64,000 nt of DNA from Coniferiporia sulphurascens (GCA_002794785.1 NBBA01000008.1:1240001-1304000); one strand, 5' to 3'; counted from the first letter of the stretch, positions 23,292 through 35,712 are shown. Notes: generated by a model not told the origin, from the sequence alone. Translations and numbers: made by a program.

Positions 23292-24390
23292 CTACACATG
23301 CAAATCATAAGTCAGTCACCGGTTTTATTTATACGCTGTAACGGTCGACAGACTCTGGATAGCTTTTGAGAACGTTAAGCCGATGATAGTCGAGTACATG
23401 TCCGGTTTGTGTGAGCCGGCGCTTGCCGCGGCGTACGTTATATGGGCCGGCCTATTACTTCGATGTCCAGAAAGACGTCTTTCCGTGTATAAACTGAGAC
23501 TTGGAGGCTCGACGTGCCAGAGATCCGAGTCGCTAGAGTTTGGCATTTTAAATCGCCGCTGATGCTGTCCCTTGTAACAGAACAAAAATCATGATAGGGT
23601 ATCATAGGGTTGTGAGTATCATTGGATCAGCGCCGAGAACGCAAAACCAATCCACAACAGTACCACTGCACCTAGGTCCGACGATGGCGGAATGACTTAC
23701 AGTGCAACCTCAGGCTACACGTCTACCGTGACGGTCTGCACACTGTTTAGTAGTAAATTGGTGGCTGCACCGCATAGAAGTGGCTAGTCACCGTGATAGA
23801 CTCGGACTACCGTGACGTTAGAAGTACTGAGCGATGTTAACTTACCTACCAGCCCGCTGATGGTACCCGGCTACCAAATACCTCCATTCAGTGAGCTTCA
23901 TTTGATAGAAGCAGTGTATCAGTGAATCTGAGTCAGTGACTCAGTGATATATGTCCGACCTTTTTCACGATGCAGGGGGCCGAAAAGGTGGGATTACCCT
24001 CCTGAAATAAATCGGTTGGGAACAAACTCTACTGGTGACAATCAAGTAATACTTGAGGTATAGCATCACGACAGCATACGACAGTGACCACATGTTACTG
24101 ATAAAAGGGCTGTTGCTCACATGGGGAACTTAGGTCGAAGTATCAAATACATGTATCAAGATGCTCAATCCGAGTCATCGTGCGCAGCAGAACAAGAAAT
24201 GGACTGCCCTTTCAAGGCGTAGCTCGTTGAGGACTCACTCATACAGCAGATGACCAATTTGTCGAGAGATAGCATCGGCCTCAATATGTAACAGGCAGAT
24301 ATATTTAGCGTGAAGAATATGCGACACCGGCAAATTTATTCCAAGAGATCTACAAAGAAGCCACTAATACAGTCCCTGAGTCTTGCTCAG
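23292..24390. other. Spacer; left end of a duplicated unit
   Basis: Contains a possible extra 5' exon of gene 1 (23325-23585). From about 23671 it contains the start of the direct duplication that recurs at 28432 (shared CCTA-G-GTCCGAC..TGGCGGA... and GTCTGCACAC.GTTT). No other gene seen. Confidence 0.4.
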
Positions 24391-26945
24391 CTATGTTTGT
24401 ATTGTGCCGCTGTCGTCCATTATCTCGCCGAGTCCGTCAGATCTGCCGGCACGGACAGCCGCATTCCATGTCATCTGTGGTAGTGTGTCAGAGGTCTGTA
24501 CATCCGATTGACCATAGCACTCCATTCGTAGTTTTACGAGGAGGTTTGGTGCCAGAAGTGTCATGACCGCCACGACAACTGTCTGGTATACATTGGACAG
24601 ACCAGTGATAAGGGTAAGGATAGGCTGTGTGTAAAGGTCAATTAGAGCCTAGGAGCAGACACGATCAATGTAGCGAAGTGCACGGGAGATCACTTACAGA
24701 GTCTATAAAGATACCTGACTGAATTTCTGTGACAAAAGAAAGGCATGTTCCGATAAGGCAAATCGTGAATATACTGTGCACGGTTAGTAAAATGACTTCC
24801 ATCCCTTTGGGCACTGGATCACAAAGTATCCAACTCACATAGTGAAGTACATTGACGAGTCCCGGGCCATGACCTCAGTAATAAGCGTCTGCAGTCTATG
24901 TCCATTTCTTAAAGTACACAGATTGCAAACGTGATTTCCCTTCGCCTGCCACGCCTTTACAAGTACCATGATGAAGAGCACCAGCTCCACCACGGAGGTT
25001 AATAACCATCCAATAGCAGACAAGGGTTCCGATGTGGCTGTGCAATAATATGGTATTACTTGATCGGGGCTCACCCCACCGTGCACCGGACCAAAAATGC
25101 AATTTCCGGTGGTGCATGATATGGAGAACAAGATATCATCTGTAAAATTTGAAGCTTTGGTAAGTTCAAGAATTATGACGGCCGAAACATTCACTTACTT
25201 GCCAGACTAAGCAGTTGTATGGCGGCGACAGCCAAGGAAACAAACGAGAGAAGTACCAACAGGGCTAGGATCTTTCTACTTCTTCCATACAATGCATAGA
25301 CCCGCATCTGTAAAATGACTACCAATGAACGCTTGTTAATCTTTCTCCAATAACTCTTTGTCGAAGAACTCACCCTCAGCAAACAATATTATGAAGGGTC
25401 CAGGGCTGATGTAAAGATATCCCCAGAGACCTGTATACAGACATTATTGAGAAGTAAGCAAAACCATGGGTGAATTCTCACACAGTTGCAGGGGATTTGC
25501 AGTCCCATTCTTAACGTTCTTATGAGCTCAGAAAAAGATCAAGAACACAAACTAAGTTTACCACAAGTCCGTCGACATCATTCCAGTTCAATTTCAAAAT
25601 GCTTGCGCCAACGAAGCTAATGTGTAATTGGGGTGAGATGTTACCTTCAGGTAGTACAACAGCATTGTACGCACAGCAGAAACGCAGAACCCGAGTATCT
25701 TGTCTTAATGTCAATTCGGGTGTTAGCCACATTGGTGACGGAGAAAGAGAAAAATACTGACGAGTAGGTACATTGCCTTCCCAGCGGTCCATTTTCTAGA
25801 CTTCTTTGCCTTCAACGTCAGTGTCCTAGTTTGCACTGGAAACCGGGCTTACCCATATGAACTCCTTCTACTCCGGATAGGTATGTAAAACCGTTATGAA
25901 TATCTCAGAATGATAATCTAACCTCCTTATCGAAGTTTAAGGCTTATGAAAGATCTATCAGGACGAGAACCAATGATATGCAAATTTACTCACCACAACA
26001 GTAGAAGAAAGCTGTGATGCAAGATACTACGCACAGAACAATCAGTCGTTGCCTTCGTTAAAACATTGCCAACAGACTTTGAACTTCTTTTAAAACTGTC
26101 AAGGATAACGCATCGTAGTTTAGTTCATCCAAGAATTGTGGATCGATGTCCGACATTCTGAGTTTTTGTGGAAGTTCAGGCAGAATCGCTTAACCCAGCA
26201 CTTAGCCAAAATGGTGTCACTCGAGGGATGAAAGATGCGAGTACAAACCTTTAAGCCGGATGCACCGTTTTATTAAGTGGATGGTGTCCTGGGAAGCATC
26301 ACCGACTTTGACCGGATCTGTCATGTCAAATTTTGTGATATACAGCACCGTTGACCTGGTGACCAGATTTCTTCTCCGGCGTCCTCAGCATGTTCACTTC
26401 AGATTCTCAGGTAGTAGCTTCGCCGAAACTGGGCAACAAGGATGGTTTGATACGAGTAGCATCAGATTAAGAGTCAAATCAAGATATCGAAGGCCATCAA
26501 TTCAGATGCTTGATATACTCAGCTATAACATCGAGCTAGCAATTGATGTGCAAGAGCGTTCGGGCGTGCGCATTATGGTCGCAATGGTGCTGACTTGTGT
26601 AGGTTTGGACCCCGATCCTATCACTCCTTGGCTTCTTCCAGCATGAGGATCCGAGTCAACAGACTCAGAACCCACCTTCATGTATTCGTCGCATTTGCGG
26701 GCCTCGCTGGACTGCACACGTTCGGCCCCTATCATGCCTTGGGGAAGGGGTTCCCGCCCTACAGTGAACACAGGTGTTACCGGTGGCCATGGCACCTGTC
26801 AACAACACTGTCGATACCTCACGATGACTTCAACAAAGTAATAACAAGGAGTGATTGGAATGATATCAGAGCACTGCATGCTAGTTGAGACGCGGTGGGA
26901 GCATGGCCGGAGATGTCCCTTCAGCGTAAGTTTGGAAAGACAGCC
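23671..26945 (+). repeat. Direct segmental duplication, unit 1
   Basis: This segment and 28432-31470 contain the same landmarks in the same order and orientation: a GTCCGAC...TGGCGGA start, a CACATGTTACTGA stretch, a DUF6533-like gene on -, an unassigned downstream region, and the sequence GATTGGAATGATATC near the end. Limits are judged by eye to within tens of bases. Confidence 0.7.
24391..26156 (-). CDS. DUF6533-like multi-pass membrane protein, gene 2
   Basis: Paralogue of gene 3 (29064-30839). It is read on the minus strand as MSDIDPQFLDELNYDALSL at 26156, a hydrophobic exon ending FFYCC, ALNFDKE on a 20-nt exon (25923-25942), KEFIW on a 15-nt exon (25853-25867), RKWSAGKAMYLL, MRVYALYGRSRKILALLVLL (around 25300), GWLLTSVVELVLFIMVLVKAW, ARDSSMYFTM, IFTICLIGTC and LLVKLRMECYG near the end. 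Several hydrophobic helices suggest a polytopic membrane protein. A TAA lies in frame between the proposed start and the first hydrophobic exon; gene 3 has it too, so an unresolved intron is likelier than independent nonsense changes. Function is unknown. The start and the first intron are uncertain. Confidence 0.6.
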
Positions 26946-27734
26946 TGAGGCAGCAAGAGAATTCTGATTTGTCGGCATCCAAATCACGTGCGCTCTCACA
27001 TGCATAGGCTTGTGAGTGGGGGAAACTCCGCGCGAGTCCCGCGCCTGCGTGGGAAGACCACTCGGCTACCATGCTGCAGATGCATACAGTTTGTTATTAT
27101 ACTTAGAACAAGTTTTCTCCTCAGAAGCACATTTTATAGTGTGCACTAGTGGGGTGAGATAGCCGGACATATTATGCGAATGTGACGACATTATGTAATA
27201 CTTTTATTATTGGCCTGGGTGATGAGATATGGCTATCATTCTAGCTATATCTTATCATCCAGTTTGATTTGAAAAACTCTACAAATGCCGTCACATCCGC
27301 ATAATATATTAAAATATTTTTGTCTCACTTGCATAAGTCCCGAAAACGTGTTCTAAGTAAAATAACAAACTGTGCACCTTGTCACGTTTTGGCCGGCTAG
27401 TCACTTCAAGTGACGTGTGGCGCAGAAAAGTAATCGGAGTATATACCATATATGCGTGTTTTTGAGTCATATTGTGCACATAACCACATAGAAAGTAGGA
27501 TAATTTGCAATACATGTGTATACATTGTCCATGAAGTATTTATGTGGTCTGAAGGGATGTGGAATACTGAGTGTAAAGTGCAAAGATGAATCTGTAGCCT
27601 GTTGTCACAGTAATTCCAAAAACGGGCGTGCCGATCTTTGTGACTGTCACTGGATCAGTAGACAGGTTTACACGCGTTCAAGTCGTCTCTACTCATTGCA
27701 TGCGTTCACTTATGATGGTCACCGCCATGAACCC
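26157..27734. other. Spacer, no gene assigned
   Basis: Up to about 26945 it belongs to duplication unit 1 and is matched in unit 2. A CACGTG occurs near 26986. The segment 27120-27700 shows no recognisable coding or repeat feature. Confidence 0.35.
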
Positions 27735-28432
27735 ATGAACTTCGCAAAGACACTCCTTAAGACCGAATTCTGCTTGCTCGAAAATATTATTTCTAACTGA
27801 GACCAGTCCTCAAACAAGATCTGCCGGACCCGCTGGTCAGGATTTTTGCCTTGGCCCGGGACGGGTACCCATCCTTTTCTTCGCCGACTTTTCTCTGTTG
27901 AAAGTAGAAGTTATGCTGCGATATTGCTATCGCAAGGCCTTTTCTCTCTACTCTGTTGAAGGGGCGTGGTGATGTATCGTCAGTTATATTCTTGCAAGAT
28001 CTCAAGGTTCTGAACAGGTCCCCCAGCGTACATCGTGAGAGAAGGTATTACCTCGATAAGGTCTGGAGTACTCCCCATCATCTATTGGAGGGGTCTTCTG
28101 GCTTTGCCCATCGAAACTATCTGGAAAATATTCGAGGAAGTGTTTGCAGATAACACTGGAGCGTGCACTAGCCTTTCGCTAATCAGCAAGGACTTCCGCA
28201 ACATCGCTCTGCAGATACCTCGGTTATGGATGCACCCGAATAAAATTACAACTGACATATGCACTATTTCGAAAGAAGCAAATCCTTTGGGCTTGACATA
28301 GAAGTTTTTTCTGGAGGAAAGCTTCATTCCTAACCCTACTACACAATTCTTAAAAGTGGTCGCACTCCATTCGTCCTGATGGAGATTGTTCTCCATCACG
28401 ACATAATTCTTTGACTTGGCCATCTTGTCACC
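27735..28432 (+). pseudogene. F-box-like copy D (class II), truncated
   Basis: Starts MNFAKTLLKTEFCLLEN and stops at a TGA in exon 1 after about 21 codons. The F-box region is still readable (ALPIETIWKIFEE, FRNIALQIPRLWM) but is followed by small deletions, frame changes and the shared TGA at 28377-28379 (SS-stop-W). Homology ends abruptly near 28432, exactly where duplication unit 2 begins. The C-terminal two thirds was therefore removed or replaced by the duplication event. Confidence 0.85.
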
Positions 28433-29063
28433 TAAGTCCGACATTGGCGGACCGACTGCCAGTGCAACCTGCATGTCTACGGTCTGCACACCGTTTTAGT
28501 AGTAAATCGGTAGCTGTACCGCATATAAGCGGCTAAACACTATAGACCACGTTAGAAGTACTGAGCGATGTTAACTTGCATAGCTCGAATGATGGGCCTG
28601 GCTACCAGCTATCCCCATCGGTGAACTGGATTTGGTAGATGCGGTATATCAGAGTGTCCGTGGTACATGTCCTATCTTTTCACGATGCGTCTATAGCAGG
28701 GCACTTAAAAGGGTGAGATTACCCTCACGAAATAAATCGGTTGGGAACAAGCTCTATGAGAGACAATGAGGTACAGTACTGAGACAATTACCACATGTTA
28801 CTGACAAAAGGGCTGTTGCTCACATGGGGAACTTAGTTCGAAGTATTCACCATCAATATGCTCGATCGTACATACAATAAATAGACTGCCCTTTCGAGGC
28901 ATACCTCGTTGGGGAGTCACTAATACCGCAGATGAACAGATTGTTGAGAGGTGGCATCGGCCTCGATATCTAACAGACAGATACATTTACTAGTGTGAAG
29001 AATATACGACACCAGTAGATTTATTCCAAGAAATTTACAAGAAAGTTTATGAGTCTTGGTCAG
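28433..29063. other. Non-coding left part of unit 2
   Basis: Matches 23671-24390 of unit 1 with many differences. No gene recognised. Confidence 0.35.
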
Positions 29064-30839
29064 CTATGTTTGTATTGTGCCGCTGTCGTCTGTTATCTCG
29101 CCGAGTCCGTCAGATCTGCCAGCACTGACAGCCGCGTTCCATGTCACCGGTGGTAGAGTGTCAGAGGTCTGTACATCCGATTGGCCATAGCACTCCATTC
29201 GTAGTTTTATGAGGAGGTTTGGCGCTAGAAGTGTCATGACCACCACGGCAAATGTCTGGTATGCATTGGACAGACCAGTGATAAGGTTAAAACCAGACTC
29301 AGACTGTGTGTAAAGGTCAGTTAGAGCCTAGGGGCAAGCGCATCGATGTAGCGAAGCCCGGGGGAGATTACTTACGATGAAAAAATCTGACTGAATTTCT
29401 ACGACAAAAGAAGGGCATGTTCCGATGAGGCAAATCGTGAATATACTGTGCACGGTTAGTAAAATGACTTCCATCCCTTTGGGCACTGGATCACAAAGTA
29501 TCCAACTCACATAGCGAAGTACATTGACGAGTCCCGGGCCATGACGTCAGTAATAAGCATCTGCGGTCTAGGTCCACTTCTTAAAATCCACAGAGCATCG
29601 ACGTGATTTCCCTTCGCCTGTCGCGCCTTTACAAGTACCATGATGAAGAGCACTAGCTCTACCACGGAGGTTGCTAACCATCCAATAGCAGACAAGGGTT
29701 CCGATGTTGCTGTGCAATAATATGGTGTTACTTGATCGGGGCTCACTCTACCGAGCATCGGACCAGTAAAGCAATGTGGGTCTCCAGTGGTGCATATGGA
29801 TAACAAGGCATCATCTGTAAGAGTTGAGGCTTTGGTAAGTTCAAGAATCATGACGGCCGAAACATTCACTTACATGCCAGACTAAGCAGTTGTATGATGG
29901 CGACAGCGAAGGAAACGGACGAGAGAAATACCAACAGGGCTAGGATCTTTCTACTTCTTCCATACAATGCATAGACACGCATCTGTAAAATGACTACCGA
30001 AGGACGCTTGTTGATCTTTCTCAAATAGCTGTTTGTCAAAGAACTCACCCTCTGCAAACAATATTATGAATGCTCCAGGGCCCATAAAAAGATATCCCAA
30101 GAGACCCGGGCCTGTATACGGACATTATTGAGGAGTAAGCAAAACTGGGAGAGAACCCACGCAATGATTGCAAGGGATATTCAGACTGAGTTTGAACATC
30201 TTTGTGAGCTTAGGAAAATATCAAGAACACAATCAAAGTTTACCTCAAATCCACTGATATTACTCCAGCCCAAATTCAATGTACTTGCGCCTACAATGCT
30301 ATTGTGTATTTGAGTGAATTGATATCTTCTAGTGCAACAGCACTGTACGCACAAAAGAAACATAGCACCCGAGTATCTTGTCTTAATGCCAATGCGGCGT
30401 TCAAGTTAGCTGCATTGATAACAGGGGAAGAGAAAATTACTGACGAGCAGGTACATTGCCTTCCCAGCAGACCATTTTCTAGACTTCTTTGCCCTCAACG
30501 TCAGTGTCCTAGCTTGCACTGAAAACCAGGCTTACCCATATGAACTCCTTCTACTCCGGATAGGTATGTAAAACCGTTATGAATATTTCAGAATGATAAT
30601 CTAACCTCTTCATCGAAGTTTAAGGCTTATGAAAGATCTATCAGGACGAGTACCAATGATATGCAAATTTACTCACCACAGCAGTAGAAGAAAGCGGTGA
30701 TGCAGGATACTACGCACAGAACAATCAGTCGTTGCTTTCGTTAAGATATTGCCAACAGACTTTCAACTGTTTTTAAAACTGTGAGGAATAGCGCATTGTA
30801 GTTTAGTTCGTCCACAACTGATCCATTGAAGGTCGACAT
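29064..30839 (-). CDS. DUF6533-like multi-pass membrane protein, gene 3
   Basis: Duplicate of gene 2. Readable landmarks on the minus strand are a start at 30839 (MSTFNGSVVDELNYNALFL), CITAFFYCC, ALNFDEE on a 20-nt exon (30606-30625), KEFIW on a 15-nt exon (30536-30550), RKWSAGKAMYLL, TRYSGAMFLLCVQCC, MRVYALYGRSRKILALLVFL (around 29950), GWLATSVVELVLFIMVLVKA, ARDSSMYFAM, IFTICLIGTC and LLIKLRMECYGQSD in the last exon ending at 29064. The acidic core DEE is better kept than in gene 2 (DKE). As in gene 2 an in-frame TAA near the 5' end implies an unresolved intron or a lesion. Membrane location is inferred from the hydrophobic segments; function is unknown. Confidence 0.6.
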
Positions 30840-31477
30840 TCTGGATTTTTGTGGAAGTTCGGGCAGAATCGCTTAACCCAGCACTTAGTCAAAGTAGTGT
30901 CACTTGAGGGATGAAAGATGCGAGTACAGACCTTTAAGTCAGATGCACCCCTTTTATCAAGTGGGTGGTGCTTTGGCAAGCATCACCAACTTTTACCAGA
31001 TCTGTCATGTCATTTGTTGCGATATACAGCACCAATGACTTAGGTGATCAGATTTCTTCTCTAGCATCCTCAGCATGTGTACTTCAGATTTTCAGGTAGT
31101 AGTAGTTTTGCCGAAACCGGGAAACAAGGATGAATTGATACAAGTAGCATCAGATTAAGAGACAAGTCAAGATATTGAAGGCCATCAATTCAGATGCTTG
31201 ACATACTCAGCCATAACATCGAGCTAGTAAAAGATGTGCAAGAGTGTTCGGGCACGTGCATTATAGTCGCAGTGATAATGACTTGTGTAAGTTTAAACCC
31301 CAATTCTGCCACACTTCATCTTCCTCCACTGGCAGCATCAAGATCCGAGTCACTAGCATGAGCTTACAAGGAACGATTGGAATGATATCAAAGCACTGCA
31401 TGCTAGTCGAGACAGTGGCGAGAACATGGTCAGAGAGGTTCCCCTCAGTGTAAGTTTAGAAAGATGAGCAGCAAAAG
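30840..31477. other. Spacer, right part of unit 2
   Basis: Homologous to 26157-26945. No gene seen. It ends at the solo LTR at 31478. Confidence 0.35.
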
Positions 31478-31663
31478 AGTAAGAAATATTGAGGCGTGCT
31501 GTCGCAGCACGGGTCGGTCTTCGTCGATAATAGATTTCTTCATGGCCGTTTCCGACCAAGAGCCGCATACATGCAGCTAACTACGAGTAAAACTCCACGG
31601 AGCGTGAGATGTAAATACCAAATGTAGTCGCATAGGTGAGATTACCAAATCATAATTCCAACA
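31478..31663 (-). mobile_element. Solo LTR, family 2, copy 1
   Basis: A 186-bp sequence ending ATAATTCCAACA, flanked by a 5-bp direct repeat AAAAG (31473-31477 and 31664-31668). Its left end reads AGTAAGAAAT where the copy at 54408 has TGTAAGAAAT, so the terminal TG has mutated. A third, inverted copy lies near 48696. The size, TG...CA ends and TSD fit a small solo LTR; a TRIM-like element is an alternative. Confidence 0.7.
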
Positions 31664-31908
31664 AAAAGAAATGTGCACATAGTAACCAGTTATGAGTCTC
31701 CAGTCTCTACCACACACAGCCTTTCTAATCAAACAAACACAGTGGACCAGGCGAAGCACATACAAGTAGAGAGCGCAAACAATCTGCCAGGATGGCTCAG
31801 CTTCATTGCAGTCGCTTCAACCCAGCAATCGGTCTGACGCTGGTCACGACTTGAGTCCGAGTCGTTGGAGTTGACTAGAGCACATGCATCGGCAGGTCCG
31901 GGTTGGAC

Positions 31909-33473
31909 TAGTGTTCTCAAAGGTCGGGTCGGGTCGGGTCAGGGCATTTTTTGCCCGACCCTGACCCTGACCCGGGTCAGGAATCCCAGCTTGGGCTGAC
32001 CCCCGACCCGACCCCGGTTGGCCCGATGCTGACCCGACCCGGCGGGTCAGGTCAGGGTCGACCCCGGGTCGACCCCCGACCTGCAGTAACAACTGCAATA
32101 CAAAATTTTATTAGTACTAATGCTAATGCCGGGTAGTAGCATTAATAATAACAACTAGTATTGATTCTAATGCCGATTAGTATTATTACTAATAACACTT
32201 TGTTAGAGTGTTGCACTGGTAACGGTGTCAATACATTGATGTCTAATGCTGGTTGCTCATTCTAGTACTAGTGTCAATACAAAAAAGTTTATACTGGTGC
32301 TAGTGTTCTGATAGGACTGAGGCTAAATGCTGTCTTGACTTGAAGCCGAAGTATTTATACTTTAGGGTAGGCTTTAATTTTGTTCAGGGCCGGCACATTT
32401 TACTAAAAGGTGGGCATACTTTTTACCCAATAAAGTCACGTGCCGGGTCAGGGGTCGGCCAGGGTCGACCCCGGGTCAGGTAGGGTCGGGCTTTGCTTGC
32501 TGGAGCCGACCCCCGACCCGACCCACCTCTGACCCCCCTGACCCGACCCACTGCTGGCCCGACCGCAGGTCGGGTCAGGGGTCGACCTGGGGTCGGAGCG
32601 GGTCAGGCTTTTTTTTTTTTTTTTAAATTCTGCATTTATATACCGCTACATTACAAAGTAAAAGATGTGGATGTGAGACCATCTGAAGTATTGGGCAAGA
32701 GGAGGTTAACAAGGTATAAAGTGTCTGGATTTTAACCATTGAATGATATGAGGTTTGTGGATCGGAAGTGTTTAAGTAATTTTGTCAGGTGGGATAGGAA
32801 TTGGAATAACAAATTTAGCAGGAGGGGGTGGTGGTTTTATGGATTCTATGATGGCTGATATTGATTGCGTGAGGTGGGAAAAATTAATTGATTTTTTATG
32901 ATGTGAGGATTGATGGGATTTGAATTGTTTAATGTCCGATATTTGTGACTCTGAGAGGTGTGACGTGACAGCAATTGGAGCGGCATGTGTGCATGAGGCT
33001 AGGGGCAGGTTGCCATGAGGTGTGGTGTTGACTCCGAATTGTAGGAGGACTGATGTTAAGTCCAAGCATGGGCCATAAAAGCTGAGGTGTTCCCAGTAGA
33101 GGAGGATGTGCCATGAATTATGTGGTTGTTCAATGATGCTGATGACCTGTAGTTTGTACTGGCGTATGGCCCAGTCTAGTATGTGCTGATTTTCGTCAAC
33201 GAGGTTGAAAGGTTCATATGTGGTATCAGTTTTGAAGTTTGGCACTGGGAGGTGAAGGAATAGAAGGGGGCATGGGGGAATGGGGAAAAGGGGGAGTGGA
33301 ATGGTGAACAAGGCTGTAAAACAGCTCGATGGATGTCTACTGTGAGTGAGGACTGGTGTGGGTGGTTAACCCAGGGAGTTTAGGGGTGGTGCAAGTGGAT
33401 GTGCACTGGGTGAGATGATGGTGGTTAGAGGTCAAGGGGTGGAGCGGGTCAGGCCCGACCCTTGAGAACACTA
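31909..33473. mobile_element. Non-autonomous hAT-like element
   Basis: Terminal inverted repeats TAGTGTTCTCAA-(A/G)-GGTCGGG bound a 1565-bp element. Both ends contain runs of GGGTCGGGTC and GACCCTGACC-type subterminal repeats, as in many hAT elements. The flanks are 8-bp near-direct repeats, GGTTGGAC (31901-31908) and GGTCGGAC (33474-33481), the hAT duplication length. The related promoter of copy K near 63160 lacks the element, giving an empty-site comparison. No hAT transposase was recognised. A T-run lies near 32608. Confidence 0.8.
32772..33311 (-). CDS. Unidentified frame inside hAT-like element
   Basis: An open frame of 179 codons with Pro-rich ends (a PPPPPA run near its C-terminus) and no recognised domain. 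It lies wholly inside the element, in a base composition different from the GGGTC-rich ends, and could be captured host sequence or a chance open frame. No hAT transposase or zinc-finger motif is visible. Confidence 0.2.
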   Translation of the reverse strand: MFTIPLPLFPIPPCPLLFLHLPVPNFKTDTTYEPFNLVDENQHILDWAIRQYKLQVISIIEQPHNSWHILLYWEHLSFYGPCLDLTSVLLQFGVNTTPHGNLPLASCTHAAPIAVTSHLSESQISDIKQFKSHQSSHHKKSINFSHLTQSISAIIESIKPPPPPAKFVIPIPIPPDKIT

Positions 33474-33509
33474 GGTCGGACCACGGCTGCATCTTGTTTT
33501 TCTTCGACG

Positions 33510-35158
33510 ATGACCACCATAAGCACAAATTCACACCAGAACATAAACTACAATTTTCTCGAGAGCTTCATCTCACATGTGAAAGCAATTCCAAGGCAGG
33601 ACCAAACAGACCTAGACAAGATTTTGGCTTTGGACGGGTATGCTTTCCTTTATCGTAGGCTCGGGTTATCGCGCTTGCTAACTTGGCGTCTCGTCATAAG
33701 GCCTTTTCTCACTACCCTCCTGCAGGATTGCAATGACGCGTCTTCTGTTAATCTTGCCTTGAATAGGCTCAAAGCCCTGACTAGTGCTCTCGACTTGTTG
33801 TCTCGGACTGTGAAGGCAAATTGCGAATAGGGTTGCTTCCCTCCGTCTGTCAAAAGGGAGTTTCGTCTCTTCCCGTAGAAGTTATTGCGCAAATATTCGA
33901 GGAAGTACGCGACAACTACAGCGTCATCAGGAGGCATGCATGTGAAGACCTCACGCTGGTCAGCAAGGACTTCCGTGATATTGCTTTGAATACACCACAA
34001 CTATGGACTCGCTTGACAAGCAGAGAGTACCCAAAGCACTATCTCGAAAGGAGCAGGTCCATGGGTATAGACGTCAAAATCGACGAGAGAGGGAGATTTA
34101 CCTTTGATCGTGCGAGATTGTTACTCCAAATGGTTGTCCCGCACTCGTCCCGATGGAAGTCGTTCAAGCTCGAAATCGCCTTTGAGGATTCACATCGAGA
34201 CTTGTTTTCATACTTGCGCAACATTTCGCCAGCGAATGACTTCCTCGCCCTCAAAACACTCCGCATTGATTATCTGCATGCTTTGCTTATTGTTGATGAT
34301 CTTGCTATCGACCAGGACCTCGACCAGGACCCTGAAAAGGACCTTAAGCATTTCTTTAATGCATGGAAATTGCCTGCACTCCAGACTGTAGAGACGGTCA
34401 ACTTCGTCCCCTCGTCCCCCATTACATTGATATCATGCTTCCGACTCAATTTAACCAGTGATGATTCTTACGAATTAATTAAATGGAGCTTGGAGGAGGT
34501 CGCAAAGTCTGTGCGCCAGCTACACTCCCTTAATGAGTTGTCCATCAACCTTACGAGGGTTCAGGATCCCTTCGACTTGTACGATGTGCATATGGAACTG
34601 CCGCAACTGAAGAAACTACGAATTGGAACAGATCTGTGCAAGGATGGAGGAGCGTTTAGCGAACTCCTAAGGGCAATATCCACACCGAACGTATCAGAAC
34701 TGGCTCTCCATGTGGAGGCAGATATGATTTCTGTCCTTGAATCACAGCTCGAGCTTCTTTCTTTTTCTTTTTTGGATGGCAGCTCACACTGGTGCCATCT
34801 CGAGTCACCCAATTTCGAGGTTCGTCTTCATGACGAAGGATATATGTCAGATGGGTCGTTGGATATTGTTTTCACCAGGCTTCCGAGGCTCCAGCACCTG
34901 CGCATGTCCTGTGCTGGTATTGATGGTCCAAGCACACTCACCATACGCGAACGCAAGCATGGGCAGTCATCTTATCCTCCGCTCCGAACACTACGACTCG
35001 AAGAGTGCTTCAAGTTCAATACGTCATTCATCCTTAGTATCAAAGATGTAATCAATGCGCCCGAGTTTGAGACACTCGAAATCATCGATTGTCCCCTTAT
35101 CGACGAGTAAATTGTGCAAAAAATGATGCCGGATGGCAAAACTCTTAAATGGGAGTTG
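33510..35158 (+). pseudogene. F-box-like copy E (class III)
   Basis: Begins MTTISTNSHQNINYNFLESF. Intron 1 (about 33638-33697) happens to be open in frame. Exon 2 lost about 14 bases after RTVK near 33815, so the frame ends at TAG within a few codons. The remaining body is open from 33821 to 35110: F-box SSLPVEVIAQIFEE, FRDIALNTPQLWTRL, DQDPEKDLKHFFNAW. A TAA at 35108-35110 then truncates the conserved C-terminal segment, which still reads on as IVQKMMPDGKTLKWEL. At least two lesions. Its upstream region is split by the hAT-like element. Copy K (-, 63119) is the closest intact-structure relative. Confidence 0.85.
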
Positions 35159-35712
35159 TATGTATCCAGCTCCTCTTACATATTAACCTTAACTCACTCC
35201 TAAGCAGAGACGACTTTTATACCTTCAGAAGAAAAGTGTGGGACTTTGAAATCCACCAAAGCAGGAAGAACAATATATTCTCCCGATTTGCTTCGTCATC
35301 CATTACTTTTCCTTAAATCCATGAAAACTTGCCTGTCTAAACGAGGAACACAAAATAGGACAAGGATTCTTGAGCGTTGCGCTTACTGGCCGAAAGAGAC
35401 AAGCTAGCTACTTACAACGACATGTAAGTAGGTAGGGATTTTCTATCCGGTTATTACCCTTCATTCTGTCTAATTCAATACACGAGTCCTATTTTATCAG
35501 TATGTTTACTACATGTTTGGAGGGAAATAATGCTGCTATAATCATCATGCCAGCTACTGGCCTAATAGCCTGAGCAACTCAACGGAGAGGAGGTTTGAAG
35601 TTCGGCCCAGCGGTGCTCAAAAGTCAGCCATGGACCATGTTCACAATCAGGTTGGCACTAGGATACATATAGGCCACGATGCACCTCATCCCCCCCCTCG
35701 ACATTGACCACC
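35159..35712. other. Spacer after copy E
   Basis: Includes sequence (about 35200-35390) homologous to the 3' flanks of copies J and K, such as ACACAAAATAGGACAAGGAT. This confirms shared duplicated blocks rather than isolated gene copies. No gene seen. Confidence 0.45.

Larger units (their letters stand above)
28432..31470 (+). repeat. Direct segmental duplication, unit 2
   Basis: Second copy of 23671-26945, joined at its left end to truncated F-box copy D. The junction shows that the duplication landed in, or deleted into, a class II F-box gene. Confidence 0.7.

Noticed and set aside
32772..33311. Frame inside the hAT-like element as its transposase
   Set aside because: No DDE-type or dimerisation-domain motif of hAT transposases is visible; kept only as an unidentified low-confidence frame.
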